64,000 bases of DNA. It comes from Paragonimus westermani. Lineage: Eukaryota > Platyhelminthes > Trematoda > Plagiorchiida > Troglotrematidae. The translations under genes were made by a program, and so were the position numbers. Shown here one piece after another: positions 1 to 10,954 of this stretch. Position 1 is the first letter of the stretch. Each line of letters opens with the position of its first letter. The DNA lies in the NCBI GenBank assembly GCA_008508345.1, contig QNGE01001709.1:65715-129714 (forward strand), written 5' to 3'. The notes under the pieces are model-generated. The model did no database searches. It was not told the DNA's origin and saw only the letters and a program-made list of their open reading frames with translations.

Positions 1-1430
1 AACTTTCTGCACAGGCTGCATTTTTTGCTGCTGAAAGACTAATTACGGTGGAGTTAAGTAATTTTTGCAACAGATGCCACCAATTAGTACCCCGAAGCAG
101 TAGGGCCAGAAGAATTGAGCAGGTTTTCTAATGATTCCAACACACAGTTTTGGACACAGTCCTCAGTTGCGGTGGTGATGGAGAATATTCGATATCGACT
201 TGGTTAGCCGTTGGTTTTCGGTTAAATCAGTGAATGTTGCTCGTACATCATTCAATGCTTCACTGTTGTTTGGTGGCTTTATCCACATCCTCTCCGTTAT
301 ACGTCGCAAATTTGTGAGACAGGCATACTTGAAGTTCGCACGAACATGCATGAAGTTCTCAGATACGATTTAAATGAGGACAAAAAATCAGAGTCCAGCG
401 GTCCATGCAAACTTGCGTTTACACACAGGCGGCTAGTGCAGTGAAAGTTGAACACAAGCTCCGAGTCGCCGTACAAATCAACAAACCAAACTAATAGTTT
501 CAACAACACTGGTTCCACATAATCCACCTAGTAGAGACACCACTCTGGATAGCAGAGCAGTTAAATGGAAACGGAGAGTTTCATAAAGATTTTGTTAATT
601 TTGTCATCCGTTATACATTTCAAGTCACGGTATAGATCTATAAAGTGGGTTACCGAAATTCCGCAACATTCCAATGGTCGTAGTCCACCACGAATCCATA
701 TATTCTAGGGGACTCCTCAGACATTCACTTCCATGTTCCATTATTCCCCTGCTTATCTGGCTAATTCCCCTTTCCATTGATCTGTGAAACACCATCATTC
801 CCAGGTACACCGTGTGCACATAATCGGGCGGTTAACAGATTACCATATTCATTTGTAATCTTTCAATAGAACACTGGCCAGCATGATATTATTGTCGGCG
901 TTGGGGTCTGTGGTCGATGTCTTTTCGTGAATTACAGCTGCTTGGTAGTAACACCATTCAACGGTTAATGTACTTTCCCAGTGCATTACATTTTTCACAA
1001 TAGTAATAACCAGTAGGATTTTTATCTGGCGATTGAAAGTTTTTGCAGATGCATCACCAACTAAGTCACCTAACAGAACTACATGCACCTGACGGTCTTA
1101 CGTTGACAGCAATGAAACACTCTTCAAAGAGGTTAAAAGGTCTTTAAGCTATCCAGATATTCTGCAAAGCTAACAGGTTTAGAAAGACCGCAGAAGAAGT
1201 CTTCCATCCATCACCCACATACAGCGTGGCTTATGCAACCACTCAAACCGAAATAAACATATTTCCCACTCTCGATGAATGTACAAGCACATCCCCGTGG
1301 TGCTCCCAATGGAGTACGTGTATCCAAAGGCAACTCAAACAACACCTAATGCCAACGGTTTTCAACAGCAATCACGCGAACAATTTTACAAGTGTTCTTT
1401 TTTACTTGTTGGCACCGAAGACGTCCTTGC
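1..1430 (-). pseudogene. CACTA-like transposase relic (EnSpm/TNP2-like)
   Basis: Read on the minus strand across several frames, this stretch keeps the order of blocks found in animal CACTA-like transposases. From about 1400 down to 1 I see ELPLDTRTPLGAPRG, ESGKYVYFGLSGCI, a CGLSKPVS block, GYYYCEKC (zinc-finger-like), DYVHTVYLG, LLKLLVWFVDLYGDSELV and HGPLD. Each has a counterpart, in the same order, in the element at 60-62 kb (ELPSDSRKLLSTPRG, DYAHLGLAKGI, GAYYGCDRC, DYMHSVLLG, VYNVHSLEHL, YGSLD). The block that should lie between FGLSGCI and CGLSKP is missing, and several stops and frame changes break the reading, so this is a dead copy. The window edge may cut its 3' end. The CACTA assignment rests on block similarity recalled for this superfamily; no terminal repeats were found here. 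Confidence 0.7.
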
Positions 1431-2892
1431 CTAAAACGATGACAGAAATAGTGTTTAATGATACCGTTACCTACCTAATTCTCTCAGTATTATGATCCCT
1501 CTCATCATCCTTTCTGGAATGACGGTTGGCGACTCCAGAGTGGAGCCAGCGGACCTTGCATCCGCAAACAACTCCTCCGTGACGTTTTCCAGGGAAATTT
1601 CGCCCAGTCTTTAGTGAACATCGCAATAAATACTCAATTAGGTGAGGTTACAAAAAGAGGGGTATCTTCCGCATCTTCTCTGCAACATTATTTACTGATG
1701 ACTGAGAGCTGCCTTTAGAACTTCCACCATATGCTAGTTTAACCAAACGAAAAAAAGGGGCAATTGAAAAGTCCTGCGGTATTTCTAACGACTTACTGGT
1801 CGTTTTCCATGTAAAATGCTCTAGTATGTCTGTAACGGCGATGCCCGTTTCTGCTTCATAGCAGCTAGAGTGAGATATCTTCTTTATGGCCAATAGTGTT
1901 CCCCTTCCAGTTGATGTAAATTACTTCGGTCCATCGACTGTGTTCCGTAAAATACACACTGTCGGTGAAATTAACACAAAGTATGCGTCCGTTACTTCTG
2001 AAGTCAAATCAAATGGGACTTCCAGGGTTGGTCTCGAACTCCGCAGCCCCACTTCTGCTGATAACCGACATACTTAAAGCAAAGAAGAAAGTTCCATCTT
2101 TGAAGTCCTTTCTAAGCATATTATTCCCCCTGTTTAGGACAGCTCCGCCTAAAAGCCTTCATCTACACTGCTTCTGATGAACAGCCACTTTCCACTGCCC
2201 ATGAAGATACTATGATTGTTCGGAATCTTTTGGGATGCACTCTCATCTGTTTAAAGCTAGGTGATGAGGAAACGTGAGAACAATGAAGAAGCCAATGCAT
2301 CGGAATGAGCACCGAAATGTAAATCCTGATATTTGTTGCCAGACTAGGCAGGGAACTGAAATCGGCATATATTTGTGAGTCCTGGTCTGCGAGAGTTGTT
2401 TGGAAAACACTCCCGAGACTTTGGAGCCCGAGGGTACACCGATTTACCCTGGGCTGAACTAAAATGCGCCAGTCCAATAGAAAGGACTGTATATTGACTG
2501 GTCGATTTCCCAATGCTGTCTGGTTCATCTCACCGGTTTTCTCTAGCATCCCCATAGAACATAATAGGACTCAATGGAGAGTCGTGTCAGCTGTGCCTAA
2601 CCTAATAACCACTTGAGCGTAATCTGCTCACCGCATCTTGCGACCCAACAACTTGGAAAAATTCTGATGCACCCCGGCCGTTTCAAAAGAGAAAAAGGTT
2701 TATCAAGGGCTAATAAACTCAAGTGCACTGGTAGCTATGTTATGTCTTTTGGGGGCATTGTGACGTCAAAAACTTACTGTGGACGGCTCCTGTTGCAAAG
2801 TAGAACAATTACCCTATTGCCATCCCAAAATCATGCTTATGCACTTACTATTACCTTTGTCAAGTGTATGTGCATTACTGCACTCAATTTAG
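1431..2892. other. No gene recognised
   Basis: Open frames on both strands here (for example minus 1648-1893 and 2163-2555) match nothing I recognise and have no convincing splice sites. Part of the minus strand could be the unrecognisable N-terminal region of the CACTA relic to its left, but I see no conserved block. Confidence 0.4.
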
Positions 2893-3077
2893 ACGGTGAT
2901 TTAGCTGAGCCCCGTAGGCTTCGCATTTCAGCAACTCCCCAGACTGTTGCTACAAGGAAATTGTGGCTCAGCACCTTCAATCCAAATTCTGAACTTGCCA
3001 TGGAAGACAGGACTCTAGTCCGCATTGAAAAAACTGAATGTGGGCCAAAAGTGTTATATGCTAACATTCCTCTCCAG
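2893..3077 (+). CDS. Candidate exon, unrecognised protein (possible upstream exon of the long plus-strand gene)
   Basis: An open stretch of 61 codons runs from an acceptor after a T-rich tract (ending TTTAG) to a CAG|GTAGAC donor. It reads like real protein, for example STFNPNSELAMEDRTLVRI and ECGPKVLYANIPLQ. It starts with two bases of a split codon and ends in phase 0, which fits the candidate exon at 18611. The join would need an intron of about 15.5 kb containing several transposons, which is possible in flukes but not shown. It may instead belong to a separate gene. The family is not recognised. Confidence 0.4.
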
Positions 3078-6000
3078 GTAGACCTTTACTATAATCTAGC
3101 ACTTGACTCGATCGCAGAAACAGCCTACTCTGCGATAGTTTTCGATGGTTTCGATCCATAGCTAATGAGTGTTCTTCACCTCCCATCACCTTCTAATAGT
3201 ACGAAGGATAAAAACTCATCACTGGGTTTAGACACCACAACCATCTTACGCGTATCCAACATTTTCTTAATGGGTAACTTCAACTTTATAGAAATTAGTT
3301 TCTCAGTCTCCCTTCAGAATTTAAGAATTTTTCAACTGTGCTATGGATCTTCGTATTCGGAGCATCAAATTTCAGAGAGCGCTTCTCTGGTATCACTTGA
3401 TGGTTCATTGGCCATAATCTTTCGCGAGTAATTTGCATGCTTTTACAAGTGTAGTAAGTGAGTCACAAACTTGAAATCAGCGCAAAGCTTGCAGACGTTC
3501 TATTTCATATACTTTGCGTTACTAGTCTTACCTGCCCATCGGTTGGTGATTGCAGAAAATTTCGCAAAATGAATGTAATGAAACCACCTGACTACTCGGC
3601 AGCGAGATAAAAAAGGCAATTCCATTTGCCTTAATTCTAAAAATGAACCTAGTGAAGAGCATACTAATGTCCGTTCCGCTGCCGCTGGTGAATCTATGCC
3701 AGGTCGACAGTTCACCCAGGATGCACGTAAATAATGCGCTTTCTATCTGGTTGTCTAAATCTTTCAAGGCGCCCCTATATCCACTCATGATCTCTTCCTG
3801 TGCTTGGTAATTATCGACAAATCGCCTGTTTTGAATACATCCGGTTGTTAACGTTTTCTGATGGTGGTAATAGTTGGCGTGCTGCTAACAGTGATAACGA
3901 GTCTCTTATCTGTAGAACAAAGAAAACACTGTTAAAAATAGCAGGTTCAAGCCTACAGCTGGCGACTGTGAGGCTGTTCACATTTGCACCTCTCTGAATA
4001 GCATACGTAACCTCGACGGTTAATTGCTTTAGACTGTCCCTGTCGAAAAAAATTTCGGAAGCTAGGTTTGGCAAATTCTCTCGAGCTCTGAATAATTAGA
4101 CGGCTGCAAAAATACTAGTAACACCCTGGCGTTACATGAACATCTTTTCTGCCGCCAGTGTCCTCCTTGGTTCCACTATTTTCATAGCAGTTTTCTTTAA
4201 CCGAACCCTGAAAGGTGAATTTGTAATCTAGCCACCCAAAGAGACAGGTTGTGCTTAAAGGATGTTACTTCAGGCAGTAAGGCAGTCCGGGAGCTGAAAA
4301 CTAAGCTAAATAAGAATAAACTTATATCACTGAGCAAGTATTCCTTACAGTGCCTCAGACAAGATTTCCAACACAAAAGACCCAGAGAGAGGCATGGCTT
4401 CTCACTGCGTTTTTGTAAGGATTGTAATATCCTCTCTGATCGTATCGTTTTTACTTAAACCTTAAGGACTTCCAGTGTTCAACTTGATCACCACTTATTA
4501 TATTAGTTCGGATGCTGCAAATTTTTCTTACTTAGGTCGACTGCTGACGTACTTAGGATTCTACACATCGAGCTAGACAGCTGTTAGGGAACTCTGTTTT
4601 CTCACTTTCATCCCCGGCCTGTTGTTCCATTGGTTCATAAGGATTCCACTGGAGAAACATACCCGTGCTGGTCCCGAAGGTGGTTAAGCCCATGTGTAAC
4701 TATGTGAACATTTTACTACAGTGAGTAGGAATTCCTGCCAAAAAATATTCTGCAAGCTTGTGTCCAGTTTTATTTTAAGTATGTCCACCGATCTGATATT
4801 CACCAAAGAAAAAGGAAGCGCACGCTGAACGATCAACACGCTAGGAGAAATGCTGCAGATTTTGGACGCCTGTTTCCTCATAATCAATCGATGTCCATGC
4901 TGCGTGTTATCGTTCCTCAGAGCAAACTCTACGCAGAGCTGGACGTATGTCTCCCTTCTGTATTTTGTTCAACAGTAGTGAGTCTGCTTACACACGTCTG
5001 TGGTTTCCTGGGAAAACCCTGAAGAGATGTAATCTCTACTAGTAGCTCTTCCTTTTCACTTTATTCACAATTCACGTTCTGGCGTCGTCTTTTCAATGCC
5101 ACGCTAGACCGCTCACACTCCTGCTTTATTACTTATCTGACGTGTGCAGCGTGCAAAGTGATTACGTTTCTTAGCATAATTTTGCTGAAGGACATAATTA
5201 GCACCTACATCACGTGAAGATATACAGGTCCCGTCCGCATTGTTCTGTGCCCTGAAAAACATTGTAGGAATAATACCAGTATCTTGTTTCTCCACCTCTT
5301 TCGACAAAAGACCACAAAAATGATAAGCACTCACTCTATTCATTCTCACAATATACGTATACATACACTTTTTAGGGTAACTGGGACTACACCTTTTGAG
5401 GTCTGTTCCATCAGGGTGATTCAGGTTGTTTTGTAGAATTTACCGATAGGTTGCCAACCTGGTGACTTAACACACTGTCAGGTAGTTCTGTTACACAAAA
5501 CATGAATATCCAATAGCTGGGACGACCAAGTGTTGAAATATCTAGCTGAATACCTTTCAACAAAGTGTGTTCCATCCCTCTTTACTGAGAAGCTGCGGTG
5601 CAGAAGAAGTTTGGTAATAACTACAACGTGGGGTTTCTGACATCGAACGCCGTGAGTTTGTCCTTGAGTTGTCCGTATGAAACTTCGTCAAATGCCCACT
5701 CAGTGTACTTTCTCAAACCATAAGTATTCAAGCAATGATGTACATCTTGCTGTATAAAGTGTACTATTTACTATGTAGAGTGATGAATCAGTCTCGATTG
5801 CCACAGAAAACGCACGCTGTTCTCCAATGAACGCTTTGGACGCCTGATAAATTACATAGTTTAAGCGTACCCGGTTGCTGAAACAGCAGCTTTTGAGGGT
5901 TCCATGGTTTTGTGCGTAGACTCATCAAACCAAACACGATAATGTTGAACTGCTAAAACCAGGTGCAGCTTTTGAATTCAGTTTTGACGTGGTGGTCGGT

Positions 6001-8134
6001 AGTAGCTGTAAAACTGGGACGAGAGTTGCTAATGAATAATAACCCATGATTTACAGGCATGTATTGAAGGAGGGTTCAAATTCATTACAGAATCCAGGAG
6101 CTCGAGCAGGCCTACGATAGTTGACTTCCTGATTATTGACTAGTGTGGTCCGAAGGTTGACCAAACCGCGTTCATTTTCGATGTTATGCGATCGAGCACA
6201 AGTCTTAGCTACTCCGAGGGGGGAGGTGAAATCTTACTTTACTTGGTAAAAACAGGAAACAATTAACTTCATTATTCCCCTAGCGCTAGTGTGAACGCAC
6301 ACGCGCCTGGAACCTCAGATATCTCCGATGGCAATGTATTTTAAGAAGGGACCAGAAGGCGTTTTAAATGTTGGTACGACCAGAGAACATTAATAATCTT
6401 TTCTTGACAAAGAATCACAGACTGAAAGCGCATGTTATTTCGTATTTCAACCAAACTGGTCAGAGGGTGTGTGTCAGCGTGGTCAATGATTGTACGCAGT
6501 TCAATAAAGAACCCAATTAATTTCTTCCGTTCAGACGGAATTGGGTCCAACGTTCCCAAACGTTCTTGGTAAATCAAACACTTCATGGCCCATCCAAGGC
6601 GTCCGACGAGATTCAGCACATTATGAATTAGGGTAAAAAAACAACATCACATATGATGTTTAAACTCAGAGACAATAGCCTAAACAAGGTCGAAATATTA
6701 CTGGATGCAACGGTACCATAACCGCTGGACGTAATTTGGTGAATGCGGGCTTCGGTTAATTAAACTGTTGCTGTGCTACAGTGGCATCCGCAACGAACAT
6801 AGCAAACGTACTAGAAACTTGAATGTTAATTCGGATATGTCATGACTCAAGTATGAGAAGGTGGCTACCTGGACCGCTTGGCCTTGCCTTGTTTAAAACT
6901 GATTTTCAAGGACGGTCAGACGATCTGACGATTAAGAAGAAACGGCGAGGATATCATCAAGCCGATAAAGATCTAGTAATGAATATTCATATAAGTATGA
7001 AAAAATCGTTGGGTGTGGTTCCAAACTCTTGAATGGCCTTAGTGGCACTTCGTAAAAATATTCCATAGGAGTGTTTTGCCCTTCTGAACAGTGGGAGATC
7101 AAGCCGATGTTCCATTCTTGAAGTGTTGTTCAGCGAAACTGGTATAACAGTACGAGGAGAATCAAACTACCCCAAGCATCGCCTGGGTGACGTCAAAGTA
7201 ATGCTGGTGCAATTCTCACGTATTTCCTCATGTTGCAAGTGTTCAATAAGGTATGTTAGAGGCTTATGAATTCCTCTATGCAAGAACCAAAATTGAAATT
7301 ACTCACGTGGTAGGTAGTTTTTGAGGAATGTGGGATTTGAATGGTGTACACTGAACTCAAGCTTATTCGCGTCAGACTGTTTAATCAGCAATTTAAATTC
7401 ATTTGCTGGTATAAAATAGGCACTGATTTTATTCGATGATAGTCAGATGATAACGTCGTCTACAATCAGTAGCCGCTGTGGCGAATTCAAAAGAAGAACA
7501 GTAATCGCAATAGAGAACAGAGGCAAGTAAAAATATAATCTTTAGGCAAACGGACAAAGCTGTCTTGTAAACTGGAGAACATTCAGTCGATTCTGGCACG
7601 ATATTGTCGATTGATATGATGTAAGTCCTGCCCCATTATCATATTTCTTATGACCCTACTGTGGTGCCTATGTAATCCTCGACGGAACCACTCACTCGAT
7701 CAAGTGCCTCAGTGAATTCAAGGCAACTATCGTCAATACCGGTATGCTGATAAGGGGATCATATCCGGCAGTCAGTGGTTATTAATGGATGCGTCGTGCA
7801 AGAACAACCTTTTCCGAAACCACATTGCAAATCAGTAAAGATTTGAGGAGATAAATAAGCACAGAGCGAGTAACATCAAATAGCCCTCAATATTCATGTC
7901 AAGTATTACAGCACAGCGATTGTCTCACAGTTACCTTGACGGTTTTACTTGCCGCCCTTGCAGATAGACGAATTACTAGCGAAAGTACAAGCGTCGGGTA
8001 TTGATCCGTTCGAGGTGGCTCGCTTGAGCGACAGATTAGCGGAATCAGTCAACCACTCAGTTACTTCGTGCGGTGTTGTAGGCAGCATGTCGCCAAGATA
8101 AACAAAACTATTAGTAAGACTTAGGAGCTAATAC
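3078..8134. other. No gene recognised
   Basis: Frames are heavily broken and the remaining short open frames look random. I found no transposon motif, tandem repeat or RNA gene. If the exon at 2893-3077 joins those from 18.6 kb onward, all of this is intron. Confidence 0.4.
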
Positions 8135-8405
8135 GGGCTGACTGAGGATTCGATATTTCGGTCGTGTCTAATATGAGGTCGATGGCGCAGTGGTCAACAC
8201 GGTTGCCTCATGAAAGCGTGAACGGAGTTCAAATCCCGCCCGTGGCAAGAATAAGTAATACTGGCGAGCTCTAATGAGGGTGAAACTCAAGTCTAGTGCT
8301 TCTTTTCGAAAGAGGCTGGCTGGAAAGTCTATCTGAATACGAAGGCTGCGATCAAATATGAGGGAGCTTCAACTTGAAGTTAACCAAACCCTTGACTACT
8401 CATCA
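8135..8405 (+). repeat. tRNA-derived SINE, copy 1
   Basis: A tRNA-like head has an A-box-like TGGCGCAGTGGT at 8183-8194 and a B-box-like AGTTCAAATCC at 8226-8236, the two internal RNA polymerase III promoter elements. It is followed by a body containing GAGCTCTAATGAGGG and GTCTAGTGCTTCTTTTCGAA. The same head, body and 3' end (CCNGACTACTCATCAGTA-like) recur at 27.7 kb, and parts recur at 37.1 and 14.2 kb. Shared similarity starts about 45 bp before the tRNA-like part, near GTCGTGTCTAA. It is not a functional tRNA: the acceptor stem does not pair and the body continues for about 170 bp. Confidence 0.72.
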
Positions 8406-8853
8406 GTAGTTTGCTGTCTAACTGAAAGATCCGAATATTTTTAGATAACGGAACGTTATCCAGCAAGCCAAAGTAACACTGAAATCTTGTAAGGTTGTGA
8501 ACTAAACTCTTTATAGTGTGACATTCAGAAGACATTATGTACGCCTAAGATGTCCTCGCCTATCCATTAGGAGTGTCAACAAGCGTAACATTTTTAATGC
8601 AGTTCAGTTCGTGTTTTTAAAAGAATTCGAATGTTAACCTTTCTATTGCTCAGATTTTATTCATTCTACATCCTGGTTTCTCGTATATTTCAAAGCCTTG
8701 ATGACATTCAGATAGCTTACCATTCAGATATATTAGCTGATAGTGTGTAAAAGAAAAAACGATGTTAACTACCATGTTTCCAGGCTGTTTTCCCGATCAT
8801 CAGTGAACATTAAGAAGAGATTACGGTGGAAACCTCAGCACATGGAACGCAAT

Positions 8854-9339
8854 TTAATAAAATGGTTGATTCCATATATAAATCTTCTGGTGGTGAGGTA
8901 AGGTAGCGTTTGTTTGGAAGGTTCTTCTGATGTCAAAACATTGTTTGGATTCTGAAAGCTTCCATATACCTGAGTAAAAAACAACTAATGACCTATAACG
9001 TTTAAAGCCCTTCTGAGTACTTGCAGTGAAACCCCACTGCTTGGCTATCGTCAGGTCTTTTGGCAGATTTCTAAAAGAACAGAAGGTATGGTGTATTACA
9101 GGGGATATCTGGTTCTTAGTGAAACGGACTCCGTTCTGGACCCTTACCAAACTCTTCATTCCCCTAAGCACCGCCGAGTTTATGCTAACGTGCCTATAAT
9201 TAACTGCATCTTTTCCACTCTTCTTCCTGTGTATTGCGATTTCCCAATAATTCCACCGGACATTTTCACTTAAGGGATATTTTAACATGTGGTCCAGTTG
9301 AGCCAGGAAAACTGTCAATGACTTCATAGTATCCAGCAT
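8854..9339 (-). pseudogene. LINE reverse transcriptase fragment
   Basis: A 161-codon open frame on the minus strand contains DAVNYRHVSINSAVLRGM, the usual 'NYRPVSLTS' opening of non-LTR reverse transcriptases, followed by ISPVIHHTFCSFRN (the 'QHGF..GRS' block) and further weak similarity. Before it, NYWEIAIHRKKSGK fits the preceding 'W..A.I.PIHKKG' block. The catalytic YADD region is absent. It is a truncated, decayed retroposon piece and probably untranslated. Confidence 0.6.
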
Positions 9340-9889
9340 ACACTGTAATTACATTCTCCATTTACCACAATACAACTTAATCAGCTTCTCTTCTAATTAC
9401 ATTTTTGTACTTATAACCATAGGCTTTGTGGTGTCACAGCTTCCCATTTATTTGTGTGGACTACGTTCTCTACTTCCATCTAATGCCTGCCCTCCACAAA
9501 ACATCCAGCAAAGCTGTTAATTTCTGTTTGGAAACGTTATTTGGTTGGACTACATATTTTTGATAACTAAATGAGTTGCAGACATTTTTGTAGTCATCTT
9601 TTTGCGAAGGATAAACTATCTTTTGAACCAACGATCTGTCACGTAGATAGAAACAGTCATATTGACTTCAGATTTCATACAGACGGTCAACAGCAGCTGC
9701 ACCAATTAAATGCTGCCAACTGGATTAATAGATTGAGAACAACCAAGCTGCCACAAACCAAAACAGCAGCAATAAATTCCACTCTTTTACAGAGCACCAC
9801 TTGAAACTGCTGAACTGCATTCAGATATTATGATGGAATGAACATGACGAAAGTAAACATTGTAAATGTGACTTTGCGGATATCACTGG

Positions 9890-10020
9890 AGCAATCCAGA
9901 TAGCTTACTTATTTCGATTCGTATATTCCGTTCCAATCGGTTTACCTCAAGGTGCAAGTCCCATATCTATCGTCCTCTTTTCAACTTTGCTTCTCGAGGT
10001 CAACACTTGGCTACAGATCT
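9890..10020 (+). pseudogene. Short reverse transcriptase relic (motif B region)
   Basis: One plus-strand frame reads VPIGLPQGASPISIVLFSTL, closely matching the 'GVPQGS.LSP.LF' motif B of reverse transcriptases. It ends in stops after about 30 codons. Its orientation is opposite to the fragment at 8854-9339, so the two are unlikely to be one simple insertion. Only a scrap remains. Confidence 0.45.
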
Positions 10021-10825
10021 GATTCTAGCTGTGTTCATCGAAACTATTGACCGGTGTTTTTTCAAATCTGCTTCCATCATCCTTGTGAAACACCTTTGAT
10101 GTTATGCATAAGGAAAAGTGTAAACTATGCTGTACTTAAAAGAATATGGCATCCGCTTTTTGTTAGTGGCATAATAGGTAACAAAATTAAGCGAAAAATA
10201 AAGTAACCTACGACCCCGAACTATATCAAAAGTCTAGTGTTACCTTTGGCATTTTTGCCGCATACTTGAAGTTTCAATATCGGTTAAGGTACCGCCAAAC
10301 GTATTGATTTTTAAGGCCAATTTTACACTTCCTGAGAATGAATTTGAAATGAGTTCTGTACGACGGATTGCAATGTTCATTGTACGAATAATTTTAAATA
10401 ATTCAAATAAACCACAATATTCAGTAGTGTTCAGAGGGCTCAGTTTGCAAATCGAAAGGCTCGAGGGAAACACAACCTCAGGGAGTTGCATAGGGTTTTT
10501 TCAGTGTAGCACAAGCCGCATTCAAAATTATATGTATATTAGACAAGTTCAGTAATGGTAAAAAAACAATACTGAAGAACCATTTTAGCAAAGTGCATTC
10601 AGAGCATTCGATGTAAGCTTCAGGCCACATTGAATGTATGGTAGTTTAAACCAAACAAACAAAAAACTCAGAAGACATCGCCACTTTACTTCATAACAGC
10701 AAAGATGCCTGGAAGAAAGCATACTTCCACTTACTCCTAAATATGATCACGATGGCCTATACAATCTGAGGACTGAGCTATATTTGTTCGAAAATACCCA
10801 ATGAAGTCATAAGAAGGACAGAGTA

Positions 10826-10907
10826 CCGAACGAGACTTGTTTTCTGTGTTTGATCATCAGACTAATTACAACACCATAAATGTGAAAACAGTGACTAGTG
10901 TGAGCCA
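10826..10907 (+). repeat. Inverted copy of the 5' end of the Penelope-like element
   Basis: From 10842 the sequence TTGTTTTCTGTGTTTGATCA and what follows nearly repeats, in opposite orientation, the start of the Penelope-like reading frame at 12797-12730 (protein reading FSVFDHQ, then N..TINVKTVTS). Similarity is about 80 bp and stops near 10907. It lies just beyond the 3' end of that element, so the element is bracketed by inverted copies of its own 5' end. Confidence 0.75.
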
Positions 10908-10954
10908 GAAAAACGGTCAATATACATTAACGACGACATGTTTGTTATCCATTA

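Noticed and set aside
2163..2555. 130-codon minus-strand gene
   Set aside because: Reads as a mix of hydrophobic and Ser-rich segments with no family resemblance and no clear start or splice sites.
8180..8250. Functional tRNA gene
   Set aside because: A and B boxes are present but no acceptor stem pairs, and the body continues as a repeat found elsewhere in the window.
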